From: an uncultured Clostridia bacterium
GTDB lineage: Bacteria; Bacillota; Clostridia; Christensenellales; CAG-314
NCBI GenBank assembly: GCA_947570215.1
Contig: CANOTO010000003.1
Location: forward strand, 62,001-126,000
DNA length: 64,000 nt
Reading direction: 5' to 3'
Part shown: positions 46,379-54,159 of the stretch, piece after piece
Position numbering within the stretch: position 1 is the first letter of the stretch
How the letters are laid out: each line of letters begins with the position of its first letter
The notes under the pieces: generated by a model
The model's database searches: none
What the model was told of the DNA's origin: nothing
What the model saw: only the letters and a program-made list of their open reading frames with translations
Translations under genes and position numbers: made by a program

Positions 46379-46436
46379 CAACACCGCAAATACTGTTAGA
46401 TAGGTTTTTGAAACTTTGTGATACAATATTTACAGA
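46379..46436 (+). repeat. Direct repeat copy 2 with tail-operon promoter
   Basis: The first 29 bases are identical to 34498-34526. The next part carries TTGAAA (46408-46413), 17 bases, TACAGA (46431-46436). A hairpin and an AGGAGG ribosome binding site follow, as in copy 1. Confidence 0.75.
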
Positions 46437-46494
46437 AGGATATTTTACGACAAATATCTGTAAATTATTACATAATTTAGGAGGAAATAAAGTT

Positions 46495-47019
46495 ATGGCA
46501 CTGACAGAAAGGGTTGCGTATCGCAAAGGACAAAAGGTAACCGCAGACGTTATTAACGATACGGTAAATACGGCGGTAGAATCGTATGCCGAAGCGAAGA
46601 AGGCAGTTGAACTTGCAAAGCAAGCGGACGCTTTGAGTAAGGGAGCGCACGATTCTACGTTGGATGCACAAAAAAACTCAGCGCAAGCGCTGAGTGACGC
46701 TAAAATAGCGTTAGAACAATCTCAAAAAGCGTTAGACGACGTAAATACGTTTTTGCAGAGTAAGACTAACGGAGTAGCGGTAACCGTTGTTACAGACGCT
46801 GCTAAAGGAGAAAAAGGAGATACTCCCGTAGTTTCAGCAGAAGCGCACGTAGATACTAACTACGGCATACCGCAAGTTGAAGTACAAAAGCAGGAAACTG
46901 CAGACGGAGCAAAGTTTATTTTTAACTTCAAAAACATTAAAGGCGAACAAGGCGAGCAGGGAGAAAGCCCGCTGGACTTCTCTTTTAGTAACGGCGTACT
47001 GACTATTGTAGAAAAATAG
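46495..47019 (+). CDS. Phage-type tail fibre/appendage protein, coiled coil plus collagen-like (174 aa)
   Basis: I choose the ATG at 46495, which has an AGGAGG binding site; the open frame extends 45 codons further upstream through promoter sequence. Residues 1-100 are predicted helix with heptad-like Ala/Lys/Glu repeats (T-A-V-E-S-Y-A-E-A-K-K-A-V). A short collagen-like stretch (A-K-G-E-K-G-D-T) follows, then a beta segment (about 112-150) and a second one (K-G-E-Q-G-E-Q-G-E-S-P-L-D-F). This trimeric fibre style is typical of phage tail appendages in Bacillota. It is the first gene of a five-gene plus-strand group (46495-50265). Probable role: receptor-binding fibre or baseplate appendage of a defective phage element. 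Confidence 0.75.
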   Translation: MALTERVAYRKGQKVTADVINDTVNTAVESYAEAKKAVELAKQADALSKGAHDSTLDAQKNSAQALSDAKIALEQSQKALDDVNTFLQSKTNGVAVTVVTDAAKGEKGDTPVVSAEAHVDTNYGIPQVEVQKQETADGAKFIFNFKNIKGEQGEQGESPLDFSFSNGVLTIVEK

Positions 47020-47037
47020 TTAACGGGGGACAACGTT

Positions 47038-48921
47038 ATGGCATTAAATTACAAAAACATAAACGGCGAAACGTCAACCGTTAACAGAATAACGTTTAAC
47101 GGACAAGACGTACAGCAGTTGAGATACGCTAAGTTCGGCGAAAAGATTAGCGCCGTTTGGTGCAAGCCGTATACTCTAACCATAGAGAACAAGATAGGCG
47201 TTTCTCAGATTAAAGTAACAAGAACCGAATCGGAAGAACCGACCGCAGCATTGACAGAACTGCATAACGGCGACGTTATTTACGACGGCGATACGCTTGC
47301 TTTCGAAGTAAAGCCGCAAAACGGTTTTGAATTAGACCAATCGCCCGCAAACTTTATTGTACAAGGCGACGTTAATACGGCGGATGTAATTACGGTAAAA
47401 CCCAAGCAGTTTTCGTTGAATATTACGCAAGGTAACGGTGTTTCGTCCGTTACGGTTATGAGAGATTCCAGTCCTTATCAGTTGGAAAAAATCGGGGAAA
47501 TACCGCTTGATTCTCCCATATACTACGGAGACGTTATAAGAATAATTGCAGTTCCTGTTACGGGTTATGAAATTGACCCTTATAAAATGTCTTACTCGGT
47601 TAATAGCAATATATCTGCTAATATTACTGCAAATCTTAAACTCTACACATTAAATTATACTCAAGACGCAGGGGTTAATCTGGTGACTATTACCCGCACA
47701 CACAGTTCTTTCGGCAATACGGGGACGTTATCTACGGGTTCGAATATTTATTACGGCGATATAATAAACGTCAGCGTTACACCGAAAACAGGATATACTG
47801 TAATTAGCGGACAGGGTACTTATAATATTACTCAAAATTTGACATTAAATATTACAACGCAGGTCAGTAAGTATAGATTGACCGCCGGTAAGGGAACAGG
47901 CGTAGATGAAGTTGTATGGACAAGAACGGAAAGTCCCTTAAAACATGCCCCGACAGGTCAGATAACCACAGATGACGCAATTTACTACGGCGACAAATTA
48001 CATGTATCCGCAACGGCAATGACAGGCTTTAATCTTTCTCAATACACGTCGGACTACACCGTGACAGGTAATATTACTGCAGAGTTTAATGCGAATATAA
48101 AGACATACACACTTACTATTGTTAAGAATACCGGTGTATCTAATATTCGGGTTGTGAGAATGCGTAATGATACGTTGAACGAAAACAATTCCTACGAACT
48201 TGCAAACGGTGGTATAATCAAGCATTTCGATCAACTTTCGGTTACCGTATCTGCAAACAACTACTACACGGTTTCACCTTCTCAAGCAGCATATTCGCGG
48301 ACTGTATCGGATAACGTTAGGGTTAGTCCCATTGCAGAACCGAAAAGTTATACGTTAAGAATTAGCAAGGATTCCGGCGTATCGTCGGTTATTGTCGAAA
48401 GAAAATCGACAATCAAGCAAGGCGCTTCGTTAGGACAACTGAACAACGGCTCGGCAATATACTACGGAGACACGTTAAACGTCAGAGCGTACGCTTATTC
48501 GGGATATGAATTAAATGCTTACACATATTCGTATACGGTTTCGGAAAATGTGAGCATTAACGTGACTTCACATTCTACAAAACCGATGAATGCTCCGAGA
48601 ATATCCGGTTCGATGTCACATGACAGTAATTCTAACGCATTCTATGTTACGTTGTATATTACTAACCCAAACAACATCTCGGTAACAGCGGATATTCTTG
48701 TAAAAGATTGCTACTCTTCGGATACAAAGAATGATACCGTTACGTTATCTCCAAATGAAAATCGGACCTACCATGTCGGTGAAATGTATACTACAAAAGT
48801 CGAAGCCACCGTAACTTTACGTCGCGGCGGATACACTACCATGACCAACAGCGAGATTCTCCAAGGTTCGTTCGGATCTTCGGGCGGCAGTTCGGGAAGT
48901 ACGTCGTCGGGACAATCGTAG
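47038..48921 (+). CDS. Six-repeat adhesin-like phage appendage protein (627 aa)
   Basis: The short N-terminal module (1-44, with F-N-G-Q-D-V-Q-Q-L and V-W-C) is like those of phage appendage proteins. Six tandem beta repeats of about 79 residues follow, starting near 45, 125, 203, 279, 357 and 438. Each has (Y/F)-x-L-x-I-x-x-x-x-G-V-S-x-I-x-V-x-R, then I-Y-Y-G-D-x-L and T-G-Y-E-L, resembling divergent InlB B-repeats. The C-terminal domain (about 512-610) ends in a Gly/Ser-rich tail. No signal peptide is present, so export would be by phage particle assembly or lysis. It is 18 bases after the fibre gene. The likely role is carbohydrate or receptor binding; this is inference. Confidence 0.78.
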   Translation: MALNYKNINGETSTVNRITFNGQDVQQLRYAKFGEKISAVWCKPYTLTIENKIGVSQIKVTRTESEEPTAALTELHNGDVIYDGDTLAFEVKPQNGFELDQSPANFIVQGDVNTADVITVKPKQFSLNITQGNGVSSVTVMRDSSPYQLEKIGEIPLDSPIYYGDVIRIIAVPVTGYEIDPYKMSYSVNSNISANITANLKLYTLNYTQDAGVNLVTITRTHSSFGNTGTLSTGSNIYYGDIINVSVTPKTGYTVISGQGTYNITQNLTLNITTQVSKYRLTAGKGTGVDEVVWTRTESPLKHAPTGQITTDDAIYYGDKLHVSATAMTGFNLSQYTSDYTVTGNITAEFNANIKTYTLTIVKNTGVSNIRVVRMRNDTLNENNSYELANGGIIKHFDQLSVTVSANNYYTVSPSQAAYSRTVSDNVRVSPIAEPKSYTLRISKDSGVSSVIVERKSTIKQGASLGQLNNGSAIYYGDTLNVRAYAYSGYELNAYTYSYTVSENVSINVTSHSTKPMNAPRISGSMSHDSNSNAFYVTLYITNPNNISVTADILVKDCYSSDTKNDTVTLSPNENRTYHVGEMYTTKVEATVTLRRGGYTTMTNSEILQGSFGSSGGSSGSTSSGQS

Positions 48922-48930
48922 GAGGTAAAT

Positions 48931-49170
48931 ATGAAAGAATATATTAACCATTTTATTAAAGTAGAAACAATAGGCAAATTTGCATTGTGGATAAACAGAC
49001 CAATCTACAAAGAGTATATTGCAGGACAAGGAATGAAAGTTATCAACAAAGCAACGGGTGAGAATATGGGTAATAACCTAAAACTGTATGCTCATTTGTA
49101 CGATGCGGATTTTCGCAAGTTATCCGAAGTAATTCGGGACGAAGATTGTTATACGATTGTGGAGGAATAA
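48931..49170 (+). CDS. Small phage-type protein (79 aa)
   Basis: An AGGAGG binding site lies six bases before the ATG, nine bases after the repeat-protein gene. The protein is basic in its N-terminal half (Y-I-N-H-F-I-K-V, a K-E-Y-I-A-G-Q-G-M-K stretch) and acidic at the end (I-R-D-E-D-C-Y-T-I-V-E-E). No signal peptide or membrane segment. Not recognised. Because it sits between the appendage gene and the nucleotidyltransferase, it could be a chaperone, a structural protein or a partner of the transferase. Confidence 0.65.
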   Translation: MKEYINHFIKVETIGKFALWINRPIYKEYIAGQGMKVINKATGENMGNNLKLYAHLYDADFRKLSEVIRDEDCYTIVEE

Positions 49171-49173
49171 ACG

Positions 49174-49878
49174 ATGCTTAACGAATTTATAAACGATTTG
49201 AAAAGTTCGCCGTATTATAACAGACTGTTTACGGGACACGACGTTATATTAATCAGTATGTACGGATCAAGACCGTTGGACATAGTAGACAGCAAAAGCG
49301 ATTACGACCTTGTTGTAATCACAAGCGATTTTGAAGAACCCGTCTCTCCCGAAGAATTCCTTACATACAACGGAATAAAAGTGCATTGGTACTACAAACC
49401 GCTTTCGAGTATAATAGACGCCCGCAGAAAAACTCACAGTTATTTCGGCGCAATGCAATTAGCCTTTATGACCGACGATATTATTCTGTATGAAAATCCC
49501 GCATACGCCCGAGTTGTTCGGTTTTTGAAAAACCGTAAAGATATTATCGGGCGGATAAACGCTTATAACCTTATAAACGCAAAGCAGGGACTTATCGATT
49601 CCGTATTAGCGGAAGGAACGATAACGGAACATAATTACACGAAGTTTCTGTATCATCTGTGCTATACGTCTTACTATCTGTACGGCGAAGTTCCAAACAA
49701 AGATTTCTTAATAGAAATAAAACGAATCGGAGAACTGCCCGTAAGGGACGAGTATAAGAATCTTGCCGTAACAAGATTGACAATGCTGCAAAATTATAAA
49801 GCGCTTAATCCGTTCGATATCGACAGCGCAGTAGCAATGCTTGACGGCGAAGCGCAATCTTTAATACAAAATTTATAG
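49174..49878 (+). CDS. Nucleotidyltransferase-fold protein (234 aa)
   Basis: Residues 29-48 carry the Pol-beta/MNT superfamily signature: M-Y-G-S-R (Gly31-Ser32) followed by S-D-Y-D-L-V-V with metal ligands Asp43 and Asp45. The third acidic residue is not obvious. The C-terminal ~130 residues are helical (L-I-N-A-K-Q-G-L-I-D-S, Y-T-K-F-L-Y-H-L-C-Y), as in aminoglycoside- or DUF4111-type nucleotidyltransferases. It is three bases after the small protein gene and 12 bases before the holin-like gene. Such enzymes occur in phage genomes, but the substrate (RNA, protein or small molecule) cannot be told from the sequence. Confidence 0.75.
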   Translation: MLNEFINDLKSSPYYNRLFTGHDVILISMYGSRPLDIVDSKSDYDLVVITSDFEEPVSPEEFLTYNGIKVHWYYKPLSSIIDARRKTHSYFGAMQLAFMTDDIILYENPAYARVVRFLKNRKDIIGRINAYNLINAKQGLIDSVLAEGTITEHNYTKFLYHLCYTSYYLYGEVPNKDFLIEIKRIGELPVRDEYKNLAVTRLTMLQNYKALNPFDIDSAVAMLDGEAQSLIQNL

Positions 49879-49890
49879 GAGAACATAATT

Positions 49891-50265
49891 ATGGAAAATA
49901 TTAAAGAAATAATTACAATCGCTTCGGCTTGTTTGGGTCTAATTGCCACTGCTACGGGATTTTTAATTCCGCTTGTTAAAAACGTTAAGGCGAAAAATAA
50001 GTTAACGGCGTTAAACAAACTGTCTACTACGCTGCAAGCCTTTATAGTAGACGCAGAAACGTTTACAAACTTTACGGGAGCGGAAAAGAAAGAGTACGTT
50101 ATGACAAAAGCCAACCGTTACGCTATCGAAAACAAAATACCCTACGATGAGCAAGCGATAAGCGACAAGGTAGAAGAAATCGTTGCGTTAAGCAAGGAAG
50201 TTAATAAACGGGGAACGGTATCTACGGTAAGTAAAGAATCGCAGGTTACGTCTATTAGAATTTAA
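49891..50265 (+). CDS. LL-H-type phage holin-like protein (124 aa)
   Basis: A single N-terminal transmembrane segment (about 8-30) is followed by a basic stretch (K-N-V-K-A-K-N-K) and a helical domain with A-I-E-N-K-I-P-Y-D-E-Q-A-I-S-D-K and E-E-I-V-A-L-S-K-E-V-N, a pattern I associate with LL-H family phage holins. TAGGAG precedes the ATG. It ends the plus-strand island operon just before a long hairpin. Holins permeabilise the membrane for phage lysis. No endolysin gene is next to it, so the module is incomplete or uses another lysin. Confidence 0.75.
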   Translation: MENIKEIITIASACLGLIATATGFLIPLVKNVKAKNKLTALNKLSTTLQAFIVDAETFTNFTGAEKKEYVMTKANRYAIENKIPYDEQAISDKVEEIVALSKEVNKRGTVSTVSKESQVTSIRI

Positions 50266-50274
50266 TTGAATAAA

Positions 50275-50310
50275 AATAGCCGAGAGTTTTTAATGAAACT
50301 CTCGGCTATT
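50275..50310. terminator. Long hairpin terminator at the end of the island operon
   Basis: A perfect 15-base-pair stem (50275-50289 with 50296-50310). The T-rich flank is stronger on the minus strand, so it may stop transcription from both sides. Confidence 0.8.
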
Positions 50311-50423
50311 GCATTGTTGGGTGTAGAATTAATAATTGTGTTTTAGTTGTTAAATTGCGTACGCTTTATCTCCTACAAATAAGACTGATAATATTTTTGA
50401 TGCAAATTAATAATATTATTTAT

Positions 50424-50572
50424 TGGCACACAGTGTCCAAAACAGCGGTTTTGTGTGCCAATTAGGGGTATTTTGGCATATTTTTATGTAGATTTTGCAA
50501 TATAAAATGGAACATATTAACGGTTTAGACCGTTATAAAACGGTCTAAAACTGAATCACACGATTGGCACAC
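50424..50572 (+). repeat. Right cluster of TGGCACAC repeats and inverted repeats
   Basis: TGGCACAC occurs at 50424 and 50565 and inverted at 50453-50460. The first and the inverted copy form a 10-base-pair palindrome arm pair (50423-50432 with 50452-50461). A second inverted repeat (50524-50534 with 50539-50549) lies between. It mirrors the cluster at 32837-33001 and may mark the right end of the island. Confidence 0.5.
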
Positions 50573-50907
50573 GATATTTTGAAAAACGCAACATATAGAT
50601 ATGGGAAACGGTTTTTTATTGAAGCTGCGTTTTGTTACGCCTGCTTAAATTGGAAGATCGTTTTGAAAGAATACTTATTTTATTTAGAAATTTGTTTTGT
50701 AAAAATATACGATGCGATGAAACAACAACAATCAAACCTATAAAAATCGGCAGATATAGACCGTAATACCGAAAAAAAAAAGTATTGCTGTTGACTATTT
50801 AATTATCCGACAACAATTGCTGCGGAATAAAACAACGTAAAATATAATTCAAAATAACTGACGGTTTTGCATTGCGAAATCAGACACAAAACGCTTTTTT
50901 ACAAAGA
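50573..50907. other. AT-rich intergenic region right of the island
   Basis: No gene, RNA or strong repeat is recognised. It contains a run of eleven A near 50774 and may hold decayed element sequence. Confidence 0.4.
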
Positions 50908-50938
50908 AACCGCCCTGCGGCGTATTCGCAAGGCGGTT
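50908..50938 (-). terminator. Terminator of the trpS operon
   Basis: A seven-base-pair GC-rich outer stem (50908-50914 with 50932-50938) with an inner TGCG/CGCA helix overlaps the stop codon of the last gene and is followed by TTTCTTTG on the minus strand. Confidence 0.75.
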
Positions 50939-51575
50939 AATTTATGTGAGTTTTATGTAGAATTTTTACAACGCCGACAAAGCAACCGCGCAAAAGCAAA
51001 TCAAACGGAACAACTACCACTTGCATTGCTCCGGCCAAAATCCAAACCAAATTGTTTGCAAAAAGCATATCGAATACAGGGCGCGTAAACAGATACGCCG
51101 CGAGCAACGTCAACGCAATACCAGCCTCCAACAAAACGTAATACAGCAGCCACTTCAACCAAACGGGCAGACAGCGCTTGCCGTCCAGCTTTACCGCCAC
51201 CACCTTACGGTCGTCGCCCTGCCCGAACGGGTCTTCGAGCACCTGACTTTCCTGAACGGACGCGGTTACCTTCATAGATTCGCCGTATGCCTTGACTATC
51301 GACATAGGCATACAAAACGCCACTATCGGAGCAACGTATAAAACGTTAGCCAATCCGAAAAACACACCTAAGGCTCCGCTTACCAAGTACGCTATAACGG
51401 AAAACGGTAAATTGCGGCAATCGATAATTATAGGTATAGCAACCGCAACGGACGCGATTGTAGCGAATATAAGAGTAACCCACTTAAAAACGGGCAACCC
51501 CGCCAAAACCAAGCACACCGTTGCAACCGCAGCGCAAACGGCGCTTACCGCCACCGTTTTAGCCTTGTTATTCAT
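50937..51575 (-). CDS. Integral membrane protein (212 aa)
   Basis: Hydrophobicity suggests about five or six membrane segments (roughly 8-26, 30-48, 56-76, 78-94, 136-158, 172-198). A hydrophilic loop (about 96-133) contains D-P-F-G-Q-G-D-D-R-K. The C-terminal part ends V-K-I-L-H-K-T-H-I-N. I do not recognise a family. The start is one base after the stop of the J-domain gene (TGATATG), so the two are translationally coupled. It is the last of a four-gene series behind trpS and is closed by a terminator that overlaps its stop codon. Function unknown. Confidence 0.75.
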   Translation of the reverse strand: MNNKAKTVAVSAVCAAVATVCLVLAGLPVFKWVTLIFATIASVAVAIPIIIDCRNLPFSVIAYLVSGALGVFFGLANVLYVAPIVAFCMPMSIVKAYGESMKVTASVQESQVLEDPFGQGDDRKVVAVKLDGKRCLPVWLKWLLYYVLLEAGIALTLLAAYLFTRPVFDMLFANNLVWILAGAMQVVVVPFDLLLRGCFVGVVKILHKTHIN

Positions 51576-51576
51576 A

Positions 51577-52197
51577 TCAGCAGCCGCCCATACAACTCAT
51601 ACAGTTACAGCACGCGTTACACAACAGACAGTCGCCGCAGCTGCTACCCGTACAGGTTCCGTTTCCCGCACCCACGCGCGGACCGTCGTCCATAGGACGG
51701 GACGTTGTACGTAGTTGATCGGGACTTATGGTGTTGGAAGCAAGAATTTTAGTCAGCTTTTCAAGGCTCTGCTTGTACCGTTCGTTATTCGGGTCCATCT
51801 GACAAGCCAGTTCAAGTTGTTTTTTACTTTCCAAAAACCAATTACGCTTATAAAACAAAATCGACTGAACGTAATGCCATTCGGCGTCGCGGCTTTCGCG
51901 TTCGTCAAGCTTTTCTTGGGCTTCGTCTAATTTTCCTTCGGAAATAAGTTGTTGCACTGCGGCATAATCATCGTCGTTTACAAAATCGGACGTTTGCTTT
52001 TGTTCCTCCGCCCCGGCCAAAATATCGCGGTAAGCAACTTCTATTTGTTGAAGTTTTTCCGACGCTTCTTCGCCTTCTTCTCCGGGAAGAAATCTATCGC
52101 GTTGGTACTTATCGCGCAGTTCCTTGTAGCGCGCGTCTATCTCGTCGCGCGTTGCGGAAGACGTAAGTCCCAGAATTTCGTAAGCGTTATATTCCAT
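51577..52197 (-). CDS. Degenerate J-domain protein with Cys-rich tail (206 aa)
   Basis: Residues 4-60 match a J-domain (Y-E-I-L-G-L-T-S-S-A-T-R-D-E-I), but the HPD triad needed to stimulate DnaK is replaced by Gln32-Arg33-Asp34. A TPR-like helical segment follows (about 70-160, with W-H-Y-V-Q-S-I-L-F-Y-K-R-N-W and D-P-N-N-E-R-Y). The last 25 residues hold nine cysteines in CxxC-like spacing (G-D-C-L-L-C-N-A-C-C-N-C). Such a tail could bind metal or sit at the membrane. It lies 13 bases downstream of the DUF5685 gene. I recall J-domain and DUF5685 genes as neighbours in Clostridia. Function unknown. Confidence 0.8.
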   Translation of the reverse strand: MEYNAYEILGLTSSATRDEIDARYKELRDKYQRDRFLPGEEGEEASEKLQQIEVAYRDILAGAEEQKQTSDFVNDDDYAAVQQLISEGKLDEAQEKLDERESRDAEWHYVQSILFYKRNWFLESKKQLELACQMDPNNERYKQSLEKLTKILASNTISPDQLRTTSRPMDDGPRVGAGNGTCTGSSCGDCLLCNACCNCMSCMGGC

Positions 52198-52210
52198 ACT
52201 TTTACTCCTG

Positions 52211-53062
52211 CTAAACAGTTTTATACTTGCCCAAAACCTGCTTTGTTTTGTTGCGAATGCTTTCGTAAATTACGTTTTTCAGTATGCAAGTATACTTTGT
52301 CAAATCGAGATCGTTAAATGCCGACGCTATACGGTTTAATACCGAAAACATTATAAACTCGATTTCTTGTATATATTGTACCATTCGGGCGGGTTCTTTT
52401 ATACCGTAAACGTCAACAAATACATTGTACTCGCCCTTTTTGATATCCTTGGCCACGTCGTCCAACGCGTCTATCAAATATATCCATTTGCCGACGTTAT
52501 AGCAAAGCGTTTCTACGTATTCGCTTGTTCGCTCTCTCAACACAAGTCTGCAAAAGTCTGCGGATAAAGCCGCAAAGGAATCCGCTACGCGGTCTATGCT
52601 ATCGCTACCCGACTGTTCGTACTCGCGCAGAGCAGAATAACGTTCGGAAAGAACTGTATCCAATTCGGCAAAGTCGGTTCGCGCCTTATTGTAGTACTTC
52701 TTTAACGCGCGCAAAGCCAACTTCTTTTTGCTGCCGCCGTCGTCTATTACGTCGTCGTACACGTTCCAATAAGTAAGCAGAACGTTTGCCGCGGCAAGCT
52801 TATCCGTAAGCTCGGTTGCTTTAAGCAAAGAGCGCTTTTTGAGCGGATGGGAAAAGCAACGCCCTTGATAAATCTCAACATCCGTATCCGTTACGGAATG
52901 GAACAGAACGTTAAAAAAATTAACGTCGTTGCTTATAAACGCCCGCGGAAAATTGCCGTACGCGTTCTTGGTTGACTTGCACAAACCGCACATAAAGGTC
53001 TGCCACAAACCGCGCTGTCCGTCTTCGAGCATTCCCTTTTCTATGTCTAAATATCCAAACAT
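52211..53062 (-). CDS. DUF5685 family protein (283 aa)
   Basis: The N-terminus M-F-G-Y-L and the following M-C-G-L-C-K and helical body with N-V-Y-D-D-V-I-D-D-G fit the DUF5685 family of mostly clostridial proteins, which often begin with a short Cys-containing segment; the assignment rests on recall of the pattern. The D-D-x-x-D-D and later L-I-D-A-L-D-D-V-A-K-D acidic motifs recall the metal-binding helices of isoprenoid-synthase-like folds, but the enzyme activity is unproven. The ATG overlaps the trpS stop codon by one base (TAATG). It probably works with the J-domain and membrane proteins encoded downstream. Confidence 0.75.
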   Translation of the reverse strand: MFGYLDIEKGMLEDGQRGLWQTFMCGLCKSTKNAYGNFPRAFISNDVNFFNVLFHSVTDTDVEIYQGRCFSHPLKKRSLLKATELTDKLAAANVLLTYWNVYDDVIDDGGSKKKLALRALKKYYNKARTDFAELDTVLSERYSALREYEQSGSDSIDRVADSFAALSADFCRLVLRERTSEYVETLCYNVGKWIYLIDALDDVAKDIKKGEYNVFVDVYGIKEPARMVQYIQEIEFIMFSVLNRIASAFNDLDLTKYTCILKNVIYESIRNKTKQVLGKYKTV

Positions 53063-54066
53063 TATCTAACTCGTCCGATAAGACCTATTTTACGATAGAC
53101 CTTGTCAAGAGTCTTGCGAGCTACTCGTTCAGCCTGCTCCGCGCCCTGCTTCAACACGTTTTCGAGATAGCTCTTGTCGGCGGCAAGACGTTTTTGTTCC
53201 CTTTGAATAGGCTCTACAACGGATATAACCGCATCGGCAACGGCATCCTTGAATACACCGTAGCCGCAGCCGTCAAAACGCGTTTCCGCGTCGGAAATAC
53301 TCTCGTCGGCAGTTAGGCTGTATATTGTAAGCAGGTTGGATATTGCGGGCCTGTCTTCGGCGAAACGCACTTCGCTGCAACAGTCCGTTACCGCGCGCCT
53401 AAGCTTGCGTCGGATTGTATCGGGATCGTCGAACAAAGTTATAACCGCATTCTCGTTAGGGTCGGACTTACTCATCTTGGCAGTCGGCTCTTGAAGACTT
53501 TTTATACTGCATCCGTTTTGGAAGCACAGCGCTTCGGGAACGTTAAACGTGGGACTGTAACGGTTATTGAAACGCTGCGCAAGGTCGCGTGCAAGCTCTA
53601 AGTGCTGTAATTGATCCTTGCCTACCGGCACCAAATCGGTTTGATACAGCAAAATATCGCTTGCCATAAGCACGGGGTAGTTCATCAGTCCCATATTTAT
53701 ATTATCCGCGTGCTTCCTTGACTTATCCTTAAATTGCGTCATACGGTTCATTTCGCCGACGTACGCAATTGTATCCAGTATCCACGTAAGCTCGGCGTGT
53801 TCGTGTACGTGAGATTGAATAAACAGCGAGCTTTTTTCGGGGTCGATGCCGCAGGCTATGTACAACGCCACCAGATCCATAGTGTTTTTGCGCAGATCTG
53901 CAGGAACCTGCGTTACCGTTAACGAGTGCAAATCGACAACGCAATACAGGCAGTTGTATTCGTCTTGCAAAGGACGCCAGTTACGTATTGCTCCCAAATA
54001 GTTGCCCAAAGTAATACGTCCCGTCGGCTGCACGCCCGAAAATGCTGTTTTCCTGACGTTATCCAT
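53062..54066 (-). CDS. trpS: Tryptophanyl-tRNA synthetase
   Basis: A class I aminoacyl-tRNA synthetase charging tRNA-Trp. The start chosen is 54066 (MDNVRKTAFSG), with an AGGGGG binding site eight bases before it; an ATG 20 codons earlier lies upstream of the binding site and inside the promoter region. The HIGH-type motif is P-T-G-R-I-T-L-G-N (14-22), and KMSKS is at 197-201 (A-K-M-S-K-S-D-P-N). At 334 residues it matches the bacterial length. A consensus-like promoter lies 30-60 bases upstream. No T-box leader is visible in the short upstream region. The gene heads a four-gene operon ending at 50937. Confidence 0.96.
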   Translation of the reverse strand: MDNVRKTAFSGVQPTGRITLGNYLGAIRNWRPLQDEYNCLYCVVDLHSLTVTQVPADLRKNTMDLVALYIACGIDPEKSSLFIQSHVHEHAELTWILDTIAYVGEMNRMTQFKDKSRKHADNINMGLMNYPVLMASDILLYQTDLVPVGKDQLQHLELARDLAQRFNNRYSPTFNVPEALCFQNGCSIKSLQEPTAKMSKSDPNENAVITLFDDPDTIRRKLRRAVTDCCSEVRFAEDRPAISNLLTIYSLTADESISDAETRFDGCGYGVFKDAVADAVISVVEPIQREQKRLAADKSYLENVLKQGAEQAERVARKTLDKVYRKIGLIGRVR

Positions 54067-54096
54067 ATTGCGTTCCCCCTTATATAAATTATTTTT

Positions 54097-54126
54097 ATTG
54101 TAACACGACGGCGAGCAAAATGTCAA
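54097..54126 (-). promoter_or_regulatory. Promoter of the trpS operon
   Basis: On the minus strand TTGACA (54121-54126), an 18-base spacer and TACAAT (54097-54102) lie 31 bases upstream of the trpS start. Confidence 0.7.
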
Positions 54127-54159
54127 TTAAAGCCGCCAAGTTGTTGCAAAGCGAGTTTA

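Noticed and set aside
46202..46399. Small plus-strand gene
   Set aside because: Only a TTG start, no binding site, and the frame runs through a terminator and the direct repeat; treated as a gene remnant.
34498..46436. CRISPR array or transposon ends as explanation of the direct repeats
   Set aside because: Only two copies, 11.9 kb apart, made of a gene end plus promoter; no spacer structure, inverted ends or transposase.
46360..46494. Upstream extension of the tail-fibre frame
   Set aside because: It covers the direct repeat, the promoter and the leader hairpin; the ATG at 46495 has the AGGAGG site.
54067..54126. Longer TrpS start 20 codons upstream
   Set aside because: It begins in the -35 box of the promoter and has no binding site; the ATG at 54066 does, and gives the normal family length.
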